Assembly: GCA_052034745.1 (NCBI GenBank)
Contig: JBPOIF010000039.1
Coordinates: 1-9,021, forward strand
Direction of reading: 5' to 3'
DNA from: UBA4124 sp052034745
GTDB lineage: Bacteria > Patescibacteriota > Minisyncoccia > Phycocordibacterales > UBA9973
Length of the DNA stretch: 9,021 bases
Part shown: positions 1 through 5,008 of the stretch, piece by piece
Layout of the letters: each line of letters begins with the position of its first letter
Numbering within the stretch: position 1 is the stretch's first letter
Made by a program: the position numbers and the translations under genes
Notes under the pieces: generated by a model
Told to the model about the DNA's origin: nothing
Databases searched by the model: none
Seen by the model: only the letters and a program-made list of their open reading frames with translations

Positions 1-17
1 GGGTGTGGATAACTTGT

Positions 18-47
18 TTGACAGGTGAACGGTCGTTCACGTATACT
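18..47 (+). promoter_or_regulatory. Promoter of the lexA operon
   Basis: A perfect -35 TTGACA (18-23) is followed after 18 bp by TATACT (42-47). This predicts a start near position 54 and a leader of about 30 nt before the first gene at 85. A second -10-like TATACA at 53-58 has no matching -35. The spacer holds a palindrome of LexA-box type (25-40), so repressor binding there would block RNA polymerase directly. Confidence 0.8.
25..40. promoter_or_regulatory. Putative LexA (SOS) operator
   Basis: The sequence GTGAACGGTCGTTCAC has two perfect 7-base arms around a 2-base centre and contains GAAC-N4-GTTC. That core is the known LexA box of Gram-positive bacteria (CGAAC-N4-GTTCG in Bacillus and mycobacteria), here with T/A instead of C/G at the outer positions. 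It lies exactly between the -35 and -10 of the operon that ends in the lexA-like gene, as expected for autoregulation. I found no second GAAC-N4-GTTC in the window. Confidence 0.8.
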
Positions 48-70
48 CATACTATACAAACGTTGTTAAA

Positions 71-77
71 AAAGAGG
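71..77 (+). promoter_or_regulatory. Ribosome binding site of first operon gene
   Basis: AAAGAGG lies 7 nt before the ATG at 85. It is one of few clear Shine-Dalgarno-like sites in the window and supports translation of this short gene. Confidence 0.6.
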
Positions 78-84
78 CATTTAT

Positions 85-282
85 ATGACACCACAAGAAT
101 ACAAAAAGGTACTGGCATCAGAGATCAAGAGAGTCAATCAAAAGATTGATCTCAAGATACTCCGTGGCGAGCGCTACCAAGACGACTCAAAACGTCACCG
201 AGAACTCTTGCGCAAACTCCAACACCAAAACAAAAAGGTGACAGGCTTTGGTCGACTCTTCCCCGCATTTTCATTATTTTAA
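85..282 (+). CDS. Small basic protein, first gene of the LexA operon (unknown function)
   Basis: The product has 65 residues. Residues 4-50 are strongly charged and helical in character, rich in Lys, Arg, Glu and Gln with leucine spacing that fits one or two amphipathic or coiled-coil helices. The C-terminus (about 53-65) switches to a hydrophobic, aromatic tail containing GRLFPAFSLF, which might dock to a partner or membrane. It starts at an ATG behind a good ribosome site, and it follows the LexA-box promoter directly, so it should be SOS-controlled. The next gene begins 10 bp after its stop. I do not recognise a named family. Small proteins co-regulated with LexA in other bacteria include division inhibitors such as SulA and YneA, but no sequence similarity to them is visible, so that link is only inference. 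Confidence 0.7.
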   Translation: MTPQEYKKVLASEIKRVNQKIDLKILRGERYQDDSKRHRELLRKLQHQNKKVTGFGRLFPAFSLF

Positions 283-292
283 TCTCTCCACT

Positions 293-520
293 ATGAACTA
301 CCGATTCCAACAGATCCTTCGTGAAGAGCTCCAACGCCTCGATTTGATCCAGAAGCAACAGCTCACACTGAACACCTCAGACAACAACGGGCAAGACTTT
401 GCATCTCGATTGTCACACTCAACTATGCGATACTACTACCGTGCTCGACCGGTTCGAATCAATCATTTCGATTGGCTCCGGAGTCTCTTTTCACTAAAAT
501 CACTCTCGTATGGAAAATAA
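293..520 (+). CDS. Small basic protein, second gene of the LexA operon (unknown function)
   Basis: The product has 75 residues. Residues 1-25 form a likely amphipathic helix rich in Gln, Leu and charged residues. A polar linker follows (about 26-42), then an Arg/Tyr-rich stretch with RYYYRARPVR, and a hydrophobic end with FDWLRSLFSLKSL. The layout (charged helix, then an aromatic and Leu-rich tail) resembles the gene before it, though the two are not clearly homologous. I chose the ATG at 293. A TTG at 248 in the same frame would add 15 residues but lies inside the previous gene. No Shine-Dalgarno site is visible, so coupled translation is likely. Its end overlaps the start of the lexA-like gene by 11 nt, which ties the two together. 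The function is unknown. Confidence 0.6.
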   Translation: MNYRFQQILREELQRLDLIQKQQLTLNTSDNNGQDFASRLSHSTMRYYYRARPVRINHFDWLRSLFSLKSLSYGK

Positions 521-1076
521 TCCAAAAGAAACCATTATATCGTTCTACCAGAAACATCGTCACATGCCGTCGTATTCAGAAATGATGACGCTCTTTGGTT
601 TCAAATCAAAAAACGCTGTCTTTCGCCTCGTTCAAAAGATGCTCGACGCAGGAGTTGTGGCAAAGGACTCTCTCGGGCGACTCATCCCAACGACACTCTT
701 TGACGAGATCCCTTTTATCGGCTCAGTCAAAGCAGGATTTCCGTCTCAAGCAGAAGAAGTACGTGAAGGTATCAACCTCGAATCGATGCTCGTCGGGAGC
801 AAAAAAGCTGACACCTATCTCTTTGAAGTGGATGGTGAGTCCATGATCGATGCTCATATCGAAAGCGGGGATATGGTACTCGTCGAGCGAACAGACAAAG
901 CAAAAGAAGGGGAGATCATCATCGCAGAAATCGATGGAGAGCACACCATGAAGTATCTCCGATTTACGAACAGTAAACCATGGCTCGAACCTGCAAACAA
1001 AACATTCAAGCCTATGCATCCCACCGAGTCATTCTCTATTGTCGGTGTCGTAAAGGCTGTCATTCGAAAATATTAA
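510..1076 (+). CDS. lexA: LexA-type SOS repressor, S24 self-cleaving protease
   Basis: This 188-residue protein is close to the usual LexA length (about 200). Residues 5-60 form a winged-helix DNA-binding domain like LexA, with a PSYSEMMTLFGF segment followed by SKNAVFRLVQKML as likely recognition region. Residues 66-188 are the S24 autoprotease domain. The scissile bond is probably Ala75-Gly76 (KAGFPS), the nucleophile Ser111 (DGESMID) and the general base Lys148 (HTMKYL). Known LexA cleaves itself on RecA filaments and so releases SOS genes. The residues after the cleavage site (GFPS...) resemble UmuD more than classical LexA, so the protein looks like a LexA-type DNA-binding domain on a UmuD-like peptidase domain. 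The ATG overlaps the preceding gene by 11 nt, has no clear Shine-Dalgarno site, and is probably translationally coupled. The palindrome at 25-40 suggests autorepression. Confidence 0.92.
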   Translation: MENNPKETIISFYQKHRHMPSYSEMMTLFGFKSKNAVFRLVQKMLDAGVVAKDSLGRLIPTTLFDEIPFIGSVKAGFPSQAEEVREGINLESMLVGSKKADTYLFEVDGESMIDAHIESGDMVLVERTDKAKEGEIIIAEIDGEHTMKYLRFTNSKPWLEPANKTFKPMHPTESFSIVGVVKAVIRKY

Positions 1077-1077
1077 A

Positions 1078-1103
1078 AAATCCCTGTGTGATTACAGGGA
1101 TTT
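1078..1103. terminator. Bidirectional terminator between lexA and the hydrolase gene
   Basis: A 10-bp stem (1078-1087 with 1094-1103, core TCCCTGT/ACAGGGA) closes a 6-nt loop. On the minus strand it is followed by a run of six T residues. On the plus strand it starts 1 nt after the lexA stop and ends in a weaker TTTGTTGTTT tract. It can end both convergent transcripts. Confidence 0.85.
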
Positions 1104-1122
1104 GTTGTTTCTAATTTTTTAG

Positions 1123-1845
1123 TTAGAGAAAAGCTTTTATTTTTTCGATAAGCAACTGGCGATCTTCCAGATTCGTAAAGTTGTGATCTCCCGAAAGTTC
1201 AACCACTTTTGCAATCGTCTTTTTATACCCATCTTCATCGTTGAGTACGACGTCATCCTGCAGTGGCTGAAAAATAGTAATTGAAATTTGGAATGCCAAA
1301 CGATTGATATGCTCAAGTGGTGAAAAAACCAAACGTTCTGACCAAAACTTAGATCCAAGCTTCTGGACACCGCCTGATGACCTGGGGTATAAGGAAATTC
1401 CTTTTTCATTGACAACCCCTCCTTTTGATAGGATTCGCTTTTTGAGATTTGCCAACGAAATATCTGCTTTTAACCCCGGCGGACTTGTAAAAATAATCTT
1501 CTTCACATTCGGACTGAGCAAACTGGTTACAAAAACTCCCATTGAATGAGCAATGATTGACACTGGCTTACCAAATGACTTTGCGTAGCTCAACACACAA
1601 GATAGGTCATCAGCCATTTTTGAAAGACAAGATTCTTCTTCCAAACCCTCACTTTCACCGTACGCTGAAAAATCAAACTGTACTGTTGTAAAAGTAGGGG
1701 ATAATGCATCTGCGATATCATCAAATAGTTGGAAGCCTTCGTGCTTGTTGGTTCCAAAACCGTGAACAAAAAGTATTGTTTCTTTTCCTTCCAGATTTCT
1801 TACGAGAACATCCAGTTTTTCTCCTTTTGAATTTTCAATTTTCAT
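1123..1845 (-). CDS. Alpha/beta-hydrolase fold protein (serine hydrolase)
   Basis: The product has 240 residues from the chosen ATG at 1845. An upstream ATG at 1890 would add 15 residues but overlaps the -35 box of the gene's own promoter, so I reject it. Fold landmarks are the oxyanion-hole segment HGFG (28-31), FDFSAYGESEG (58-68), the nucleophile elbow AHSMG with Ser101, a likely acid at Asp197 or Asp198 (PLQDDVV) and His221 (GDHNF). This triad order is that of the alpha/beta hydrolases. There is no signal peptide, so it is probably cytoplasmic. The elbow has Ala instead of the first Gly of GxSxG, a variant also known in Bacillus lipases. It could be an esterase, acyl hydrolase or a peptidase-like member; the substrate cannot be told from sequence. 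It is a single-gene unit flanked by terminators. Confidence 0.9.
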   Translation of the reverse strand: MKIENSKGEKLDVLVRNLEGKETILFVHGFGTNKHEGFQLFDDIADALSPTFTTVQFDFSAYGESEGLEEESCLSKMADDLSCVLSYAKSFGKPVSIIAHSMGVFVTSLLSPNVKKIIFTSPPGLKADISLANLKKRILSKGGVVNEKGISLYPRSSGGVQKLGSKFWSERLVFSPLEHINRLAFQISITIFQPLQDDVVLNDEDGYKKTIAKVVELSGDHNFTNLEDRQLLIEKIKAFL

Positions 1846-1861
1846 TTCTTTTATTTTATTT

Positions 1862-1890
1862 AAAATAACACAAAAAAGTAACGATGTCAA
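1862..1890 (-). promoter_or_regulatory. Promoter of the alpha/beta-hydrolase gene
   Basis: On the minus strand a perfect TTGACA (1890-1885) is followed after 17 bp by TATTTT (1867-1862). This predicts a start near 1855, about 10 nt before the ATG at 1845, so the leader is too short for a normal Shine-Dalgarno site. It also decides the start codon, because the upstream ATG would fall in the -35 box. Confidence 0.7.
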
Positions 1891-1901
1891 AATAAAAGAA
1901 A

Positions 1902-1928
1902 CCCCGAGTACTAGCTATCTACTCGGGG
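1902..1928 (-). terminator. Terminator of the small minus-strand gene
   Basis: A 9-bp GC-rich stem (CCCCGAGTA at 1902-1910 with TACTCGGGG at 1920-1928) closes a 9-nt loop. On the minus strand it is followed by TTTCTTTTATTTT. It lies just after the small unknown gene and just before the hydrolase promoter, separating the two units. A perfect 10-bp palindrome, GGTCCGGACC, sits between the gene's stop and this hairpin (1943-1952). Confidence 0.8.
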
Positions 1929-1964
1929 CTTTGTTTTCACATGGTCCGGACCCTTTTCTTTACG

Positions 1965-2195
1965 TCATTGGTTCGTCGCAGCTGCTTTGCTGTACTCAGC
2001 ATTGATGTTGGAAATTTCAGCAGGAGACAATCCTGCGGCACTAACGATGGTACCACCAGGGAGCATAGTCACTTTTGGAGGAGAAAAATCTTTTCCTTTT
2101 TTAAACTCTGCTAATGCTTTCAGAAATTGTTCGTACGTCTTTCCTGGGTTGTTGTTGAGCCAACGGTCAAAACAGCTTGAATTTGATCCTGTCAT
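1965..2195 (-). CDS. Small hypothetical protein
   Basis: The product has 76 residues from an ATG at 2195, with no signal peptide and no membrane segment. The N-terminal half contains a Cys (CFDRWLNNNPGKTYEQFLKAL) and looks helical. A Pro/Gly-rich link follows, ending in SPAEISNINAEYSKAA, a likely second helix. A TTG at 2252 in the same frame would give 95 residues and has an AGGTG-like site close by. I prefer the ATG because a good promoter (-10 at 2246-2241) lies inside that longer version, and because GGAA sits about 5 nt before the ATG. The gene is monocistronic, bounded by terminators on both sides. I do not recognise the family. Confidence 0.5.
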   Translation of the reverse strand: MTGSNSSCFDRWLNNNPGKTYEQFLKALAEFKKGKDFSPPKVTMLPGGTIVSAAGLSPAEISNINAEYSKAAATNQ

Positions 2196-2240
2196 AACGG
2201 TTCCGGTTTGGGTTTTGTAAGAAAAAACTGTGTCTTTCGT

Positions 2241-2269
2241 ATTGTAAAACAAAACACCTTTTATGTCTA
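2241..2269 (-). promoter_or_regulatory. Promoter of the small hypothetical gene
   Basis: On the minus strand TAGACA (2269-2264) is followed after exactly 17 bp by TACAAT (2246-2241), each one base from consensus. The predicted start near 2234 gives a leader of about 40 nt before the ATG at 2195. Confidence 0.5.
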
Positions 2270-2286
2270 GCTACACCACAAAGAAA

Positions 2287-2311
2287 AATCCTCCTTTTTA
2301 AAAGGAGGATT
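2287..2311 (-). terminator. Terminator of the barrel-like protein gene
   Basis: A 12-bp stem (2287-2298 with 2300-2311) has a minimal loop and contains ATCCTCC/GGAGGAT. It is followed on the minus strand by TTTCTTTG. It lies about 20 nt after the stop of the gene at 2332. The downstream arm includes AGGAGG-like sequence, which is incidental. Confidence 0.85.
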
Positions 2312-2331
2312 GAAGTAGCTTTTTTCGATTA

Positions 2332-3060
2332 TCAGAACACTTTACGAGTTACCCCGACAGACACTGACCAGTTCGTCTTCATCCGTGTGGATGAACGAGC
2401 ACTCAGTGAATGTGCCAGCTGTGCGCCGGCAAAGATTCCTGACTTTTTGTGCATCAGCATGGCATCATACGAGACACCAAAACCTTTTGACCCATCAGAG
2501 AACGAAATAAAGAAAGTGTTTGTGTTTCCTACGGCCAGCCATTTTTCCCAGGATTGTTCCCGGGAGTACATCAGGCTCAGGTAGCTTCCTTTGATGCCAT
2601 AAGCGACATCCCGTTTGATGGTTTTGTTGTACCAATAATCCATCGTAAAGGTATTTTTCTTGTTTTGAAAAAACCTTAGCTTTGCCTGCCAGGCGTTGTA
2701 GATCACGCACTGACTAATTGTCTCTCCATTCTTTTCCAGTGGCTGGAAGAAAGGGGAGTAATCAAAGCCTACTGTTGCCACCCAGCGATTTCCGGTATCG
2801 AGTGACTGATTCCATCGGATCCAGCTATCCACGAACCACATTGTGCCGGTCCGCGTATTCATGGCTGCGTCAGGAGAAAACTCCAGATGCTTTCCGAGGT
2901 TAAGCTTGGCGAACACCAGCGTCGCTGGGTCGTTCAGATTGAACGCAGGGATCAGTCCAATACCGTTGTTCGTCGTGATGACTGTCACGGTAGACTGTTG
3001 TTGTGCGTAAATACTAATAGAGATTACTACTGCAAAGAAAGAAATGATAACTTTTTTCAT
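2332..3060 (-). CDS. Secreted outer-membrane beta-barrel-like protein, Bacteroidota-style
   Basis: The 242-residue product starts with a clear signal peptide: MKK, a hydrophobic core to about residue 17, then IYA before QQQ, with likely cleavage after Ala19. The mature part is rich in Trp, Tyr, Phe, Ser, Asn and Gly in short alternating stretches (for example FTMDYWYN, WLAVGNTNTFFISFS, GFGVSYDAML). There is no other membrane helix, and the chain ends in GVTRKVF with a terminal Phe. Those traits fit an outer-membrane beta-barrel of about 8-12 strands, and the signal peptide end (ISIYAQQQ) is of the Bacteroidota kind. I do not recognise a named family, and no catalytic motif is visible. CPR cells are thought to lack a typical outer membrane, so this could be acquired from a Bacteroidota host or have another surface role. 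It is a single-gene unit with a consensus promoter and its own terminator. Confidence 0.75.
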   Translation of the reverse strand: MKKVIISFFAVVISISIYAQQQSTVTVITTNNGIGLIPAFNLNDPATLVFAKLNLGKHLEFSPDAAMNTRTGTMWFVDSWIRWNQSLDTGNRWVATVGFDYSPFFQPLEKNGETISQCVIYNAWQAKLRFFQNKKNTFTMDYWYNKTIKRDVAYGIKGSYLSLMYSREQSWEKWLAVGNTNTFFISFSDGSKGFGVSYDAMLMHKKSGIFAGAQLAHSLSARSSTRMKTNWSVSVGVTRKVF

Positions 3061-3105
3061 TTTCTTATAGTTTATGGGGTTGTTTACAAGGAATTTCTGA
3101 GACAG

Positions 3106-3133
3106 ATTATATAGCTAAATAGCATTTTGTCAA
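3106..3133 (-). promoter_or_regulatory. Promoter of the barrel-like protein gene
   Basis: On the minus strand perfect TTGACA (3133-3128) and perfect TATAAT (3111-3106) are separated by 16 bp. The predicted start near 3099 gives a leader of about 40 nt. This is a standard sigma-70-type promoter, not the TTTG / TAnnTTTG form of Bacteroidota, and it is the strongest-looking promoter in the window. Confidence 0.8.
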
Positions 3134-3163
3134 GATACAGCTATAGAATAGTAGGCGAGAACA

Positions 3164-3172
3164 TGCTATAAA
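3164..3172 (+). promoter_or_regulatory. Extended -10 promoter of the ABC-F gene
   Basis: TGCTATAAA is an extended -10 (TG at 3164-3165, hexamer TATAAA at 3167-3172). No good -35 is visible 16-18 bp upstream, as is common for extended -10 promoters. The hexamer ends 9 nt before the ATG at 3182, so the mRNA would begin about 3 nt before the start codon. Confidence 0.55.
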
Positions 3173-3181
3173 GACTCTACG

Positions 3182-4690
3182 ATGTCCAAGACTATTTCCC
3201 TCAAAAACATATCGCACTCATTTCTTGAGCGTCCCATTCTCCAAGACATCTCATTTAAATTTACCGATAACGACAGGCTCTGTATCGTCGGAGAGAATGG
3301 TACTGGCAAATCGACACTGCTCAAGATCATTGTCGGAGTCCTTGAGCCTGATGACGGTCGTATCGAACGTCTCGGCCATTCGCGTACCTACTATGTACCA
3401 CAAGAGTTCAACAAAGAGGACATGGGTATCACCGTTGAAGCATTCATCCAAAAATATGCGAGCGTTGCTCACTTCAAAAAAGCATTTTCAATCAGCACAA
3501 AGCTTGGGTTCAATATCGAACGAGTCCTCACAAAAGAGTGCGGGTCACTTTCTGGTGGACAACAAAAGATTTTGGCAGTCAGTGTCGGCATGGCAACCGC
3601 ACCAGACTTTTTGCTCCTCGATGAGCCTGAGAACCACCTCGACATTGTCAGTCGTCTCGAGCTTATCAACCTGCTCAAAGAGTACAAAGGCGGGGTAGTC
3701 TTTATCTCCCATGACCGCCTCGTTATCGATTCGATAGCCTCAAAAGTGGCTGAAATGACCTCTGGGAAGCTCTTTTTGTCCGAAGGAGGATATCAGGACT
3801 ATATCGACTCGAGACTCTCACGAATCGCAGGATTGCAACGAAGTTTCGATACCGAAGAAAAGCGCATCCGTCAGCTCCAAGCGATGATGCCCATCCTCGA
3901 ATCAAAAGCCTTCCGAGGCAAAGAAACAGCTTCATATCTCAAACGCAAAGCAGAACTACAAGAACTCAAAGAGCGTCACAAAGAAAGTCCTCGACCCGAA
4001 GACCGCAAGACAAAGATAAAACTCCAAACAAGTGGAAGCACCCTCCATGAAGGCAAGCTCCTGTGTCGCATCAGCGATGCTTCCTTTGGCTATCCAGGCA
4101 CCCGAGGAGATATCTTCCGCGAGCTTTCTCTTGATATTCGCACTGGTGAACACATCGTTCTTCTTGGAAGAAACGGCAGTGGCAAGTCTACCTTTCTCAA
4201 ATCAATCATGGGCAACCTCGACCTTACTCACGGCACAATCGTCTGGGCTGACAATGTCTCTCGAAGTTACTTTGATCAACATGCAGAGTTTGACCCGACC
4301 AAAACTGCGGTCGAAGTGGTGATGGAACTCCTTGCCTGTAGCGACAAAGCTGCACGAGCGACACTCGGCGCGATGAAGTTCAACAAAGAAAAAATGGAGA
4401 CCAAGACCGGTGAATTATCCGGTGGCGAACGCATGCGATTGCGATTTGCACTTGTCTTTGGCACAAAGCCAGACTTTATCATCCTCGATGAACCAACGAA
4501 CCACATCGACGAAACTACCTGGCAGATACTCCTGGATGCTTGTAACAACACGACCAGCACGATCCTCCTCGTGACACACGACTACGAGTTCATCCAAGCA
4601 CTCTCATCAAAGGTCTTTTGGCTCATCAAGCACCAAACCATCAAAGAGCGCCACAAGGACCTCGAAGAAATCATCGAAGAACTGAGATAA
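3182..4690 (+). CDS. ABC-F family ATPase (ribosome-associated translation factor)
   Basis: The 502-residue protein has two ABC ATPase domains in one chain and no membrane helices, which defines ABC-F proteins. These bind the ribosomal E site and act in translation or ribosome protection, not transport. Domain 1 has Walker A GENGTGKST (37-45), signature LSGGQQ (123-128), Walker B with DEPENHLD (147-154) and switch His177. Domain 2 has GRNGSGKST (329-337), LSGGER (412-417), DEPTNHID (436-443) and His466. The charged helical linker (about 205-290) is the region that contacts P-site tRNA in known members. Domain 1 has no room for the EttA-type arm, and no long C-terminal coiled coil is seen, so the subgroup is unclear. 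Glu replaces the usual Thr in the first DEPTNHLD motif. The start has no Shine-Dalgarno site and fits a leaderless mRNA. It is transcribed alone, divergently from the barrel-like gene. Confidence 0.93.
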   Translation: MSKTISLKNISHSFLERPILQDISFKFTDNDRLCIVGENGTGKSTLLKIIVGVLEPDDGRIERLGHSRTYYVPQEFNKEDMGITVEAFIQKYASVAHFKKAFSISTKLGFNIERVLTKECGSLSGGQQKILAVSVGMATAPDFLLLDEPENHLDIVSRLELINLLKEYKGGVVFISHDRLVIDSIASKVAEMTSGKLFLSEGGYQDYIDSRLSRIAGLQRSFDTEEKRIRQLQAMMPILESKAFRGKETASYLKRKAELQELKERHKESPRPEDRKTKIKLQTSGSTLHEGKLLCRISDASFGYPGTRGDIFRELSLDIRTGEHIVLLGRNGSGKSTFLKSIMGNLDLTHGTIVWADNVSRSYFDQHAEFDPTKTAVEVVMELLACSDKAARATLGAMKFNKEKMETKTGELSGGERMRLRFALVFGTKPDFIILDEPTNHIDETTWQILLDACNNTTSTILLVTHDYEFIQALSSKVFWLIKHQTIKERHKDLEEIIEELR

Positions 4691-4890
4691 AAAATAAGAA
4701 CACGTATATAGGAATCGTCAATATTGAGCGGGGAGTAGGAAAAGCGTGTTTTGGAGAGGGGGTCTCAAATGACCATTTTGAGCATCTATCTCATGTGTGT
4801 AGAAGGAGAGGAGAAGAAATTAATCTCACGCAAATAAAGAACGCAAAAGGTCAAAGGCACAAGCAAGGCCTAGAAAAACAAAATATGTCC

Positions 4891-5003
4891 GGGGCAGTCC
4901 CTTTCCCATATATAATGTCGTAAAAGATATATTGTGCGACATTGTTCTCTCGGGAAAGACCCCTCTTCCCGACCAAGACAAAGGCCCCATCGAGGGGCCT
5001 TTG
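4891..5003 (+). ncRNA. Candidate structured RNA ending in a terminator (unverified)
   Basis: Several complementary segments fit together. GGGG 4891-4894 pairs with CCCC 4960-4963, and CTTTCCC 4901-4907 with GGGAAAG 4952-4958, forming a long-range helix that encloses hairpin AATGTCG 4914-4920 / CGACATT 4937-4943. A second hairpin, TCGGGAA 4950-4956 / TTCCCGA 4966-4972, excludes part of this helix. Its loop segment CCCCTC (4960-4965) can also pair with GAGGGG (4992-4997) in the last hairpin. Such alternative pairing is typical of regulatory RNAs. I checked for tmRNA, RNase P, SRP and 6S RNA landmarks by eye and found none. The strand is uncertain, because the pairings work on both. It could be a 3' UTR of either neighbour. 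Confidence 0.3.
4979..5003. terminator. Terminator hairpin between convergent transcripts
   Basis: A perfect 10-bp stem (CAAAGGCCCC 4979-4988, GGGGCCTTTG 4994-5003) closes the loop ATCGA. It begins 5 nt after the CAP gene's stop on the minus strand. The following tracts are only moderately T-rich on both strands, so efficiency is uncertain. Confidence 0.75.
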
Positions 5004-5008
5004 ATTGT

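Larger units (their letters stand above)
4691..5008. other. Convergent intergenic region of about 320 bp
   Basis: There is no credible protein gene here. Open frames in it are short, lack ribosome sites and overlap the flanking genes. The left half is purine-rich on the plus strand (many GGAG and GAGG runs) and holds one inverted repeat, CTCAAA (4764-4769) with TTTGAG (4777-4782). A weak plus-strand promoter is possible (CTGAGA at 4682-4687, 17 bp, TATATA at 4705-4710). No terminator is visible directly after the ABC-F stop, so its transcript may run into this region. The right half is strongly structured and is listed separately. Confidence 0.6.

Noticed and set aside
1843..1890. Upstream ATG at 1890 for the alpha/beta hydrolase
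   Set aside because: The 15 added residues are not family-like, and the ATG overlaps the -35 box of a good promoter.
2916..2945. GTTC and GAAC repeats as a second LexA box
   Set aside because: Here the order is GTTC then GAAC, the reverse of a LexA box, and it lies inside a coding region.
3225..3698. 157-residue plus-strand open frame inside the ABC-F gene
   Set aside because: It is a frame-shifted shadow of a clear ABC-F coding frame, with Ser/Thr-rich low-complexity translation and no start signals.
4618..4923. Open frame running from the ABC-F gene into the intergenic gap
   Set aside because: It begins out of frame inside ABC-F, has no ribosome site, and its product has no recognisable features.
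4891..5003. Known RNA (tmRNA, RNase P RNA, SRP RNA or 6S) as the identity of the structured gap
   Set aside because: I looked for the conserved RNase P core, the tmRNA T-loop and the SRP GGAA tetraloop region on both strands and found none of them.
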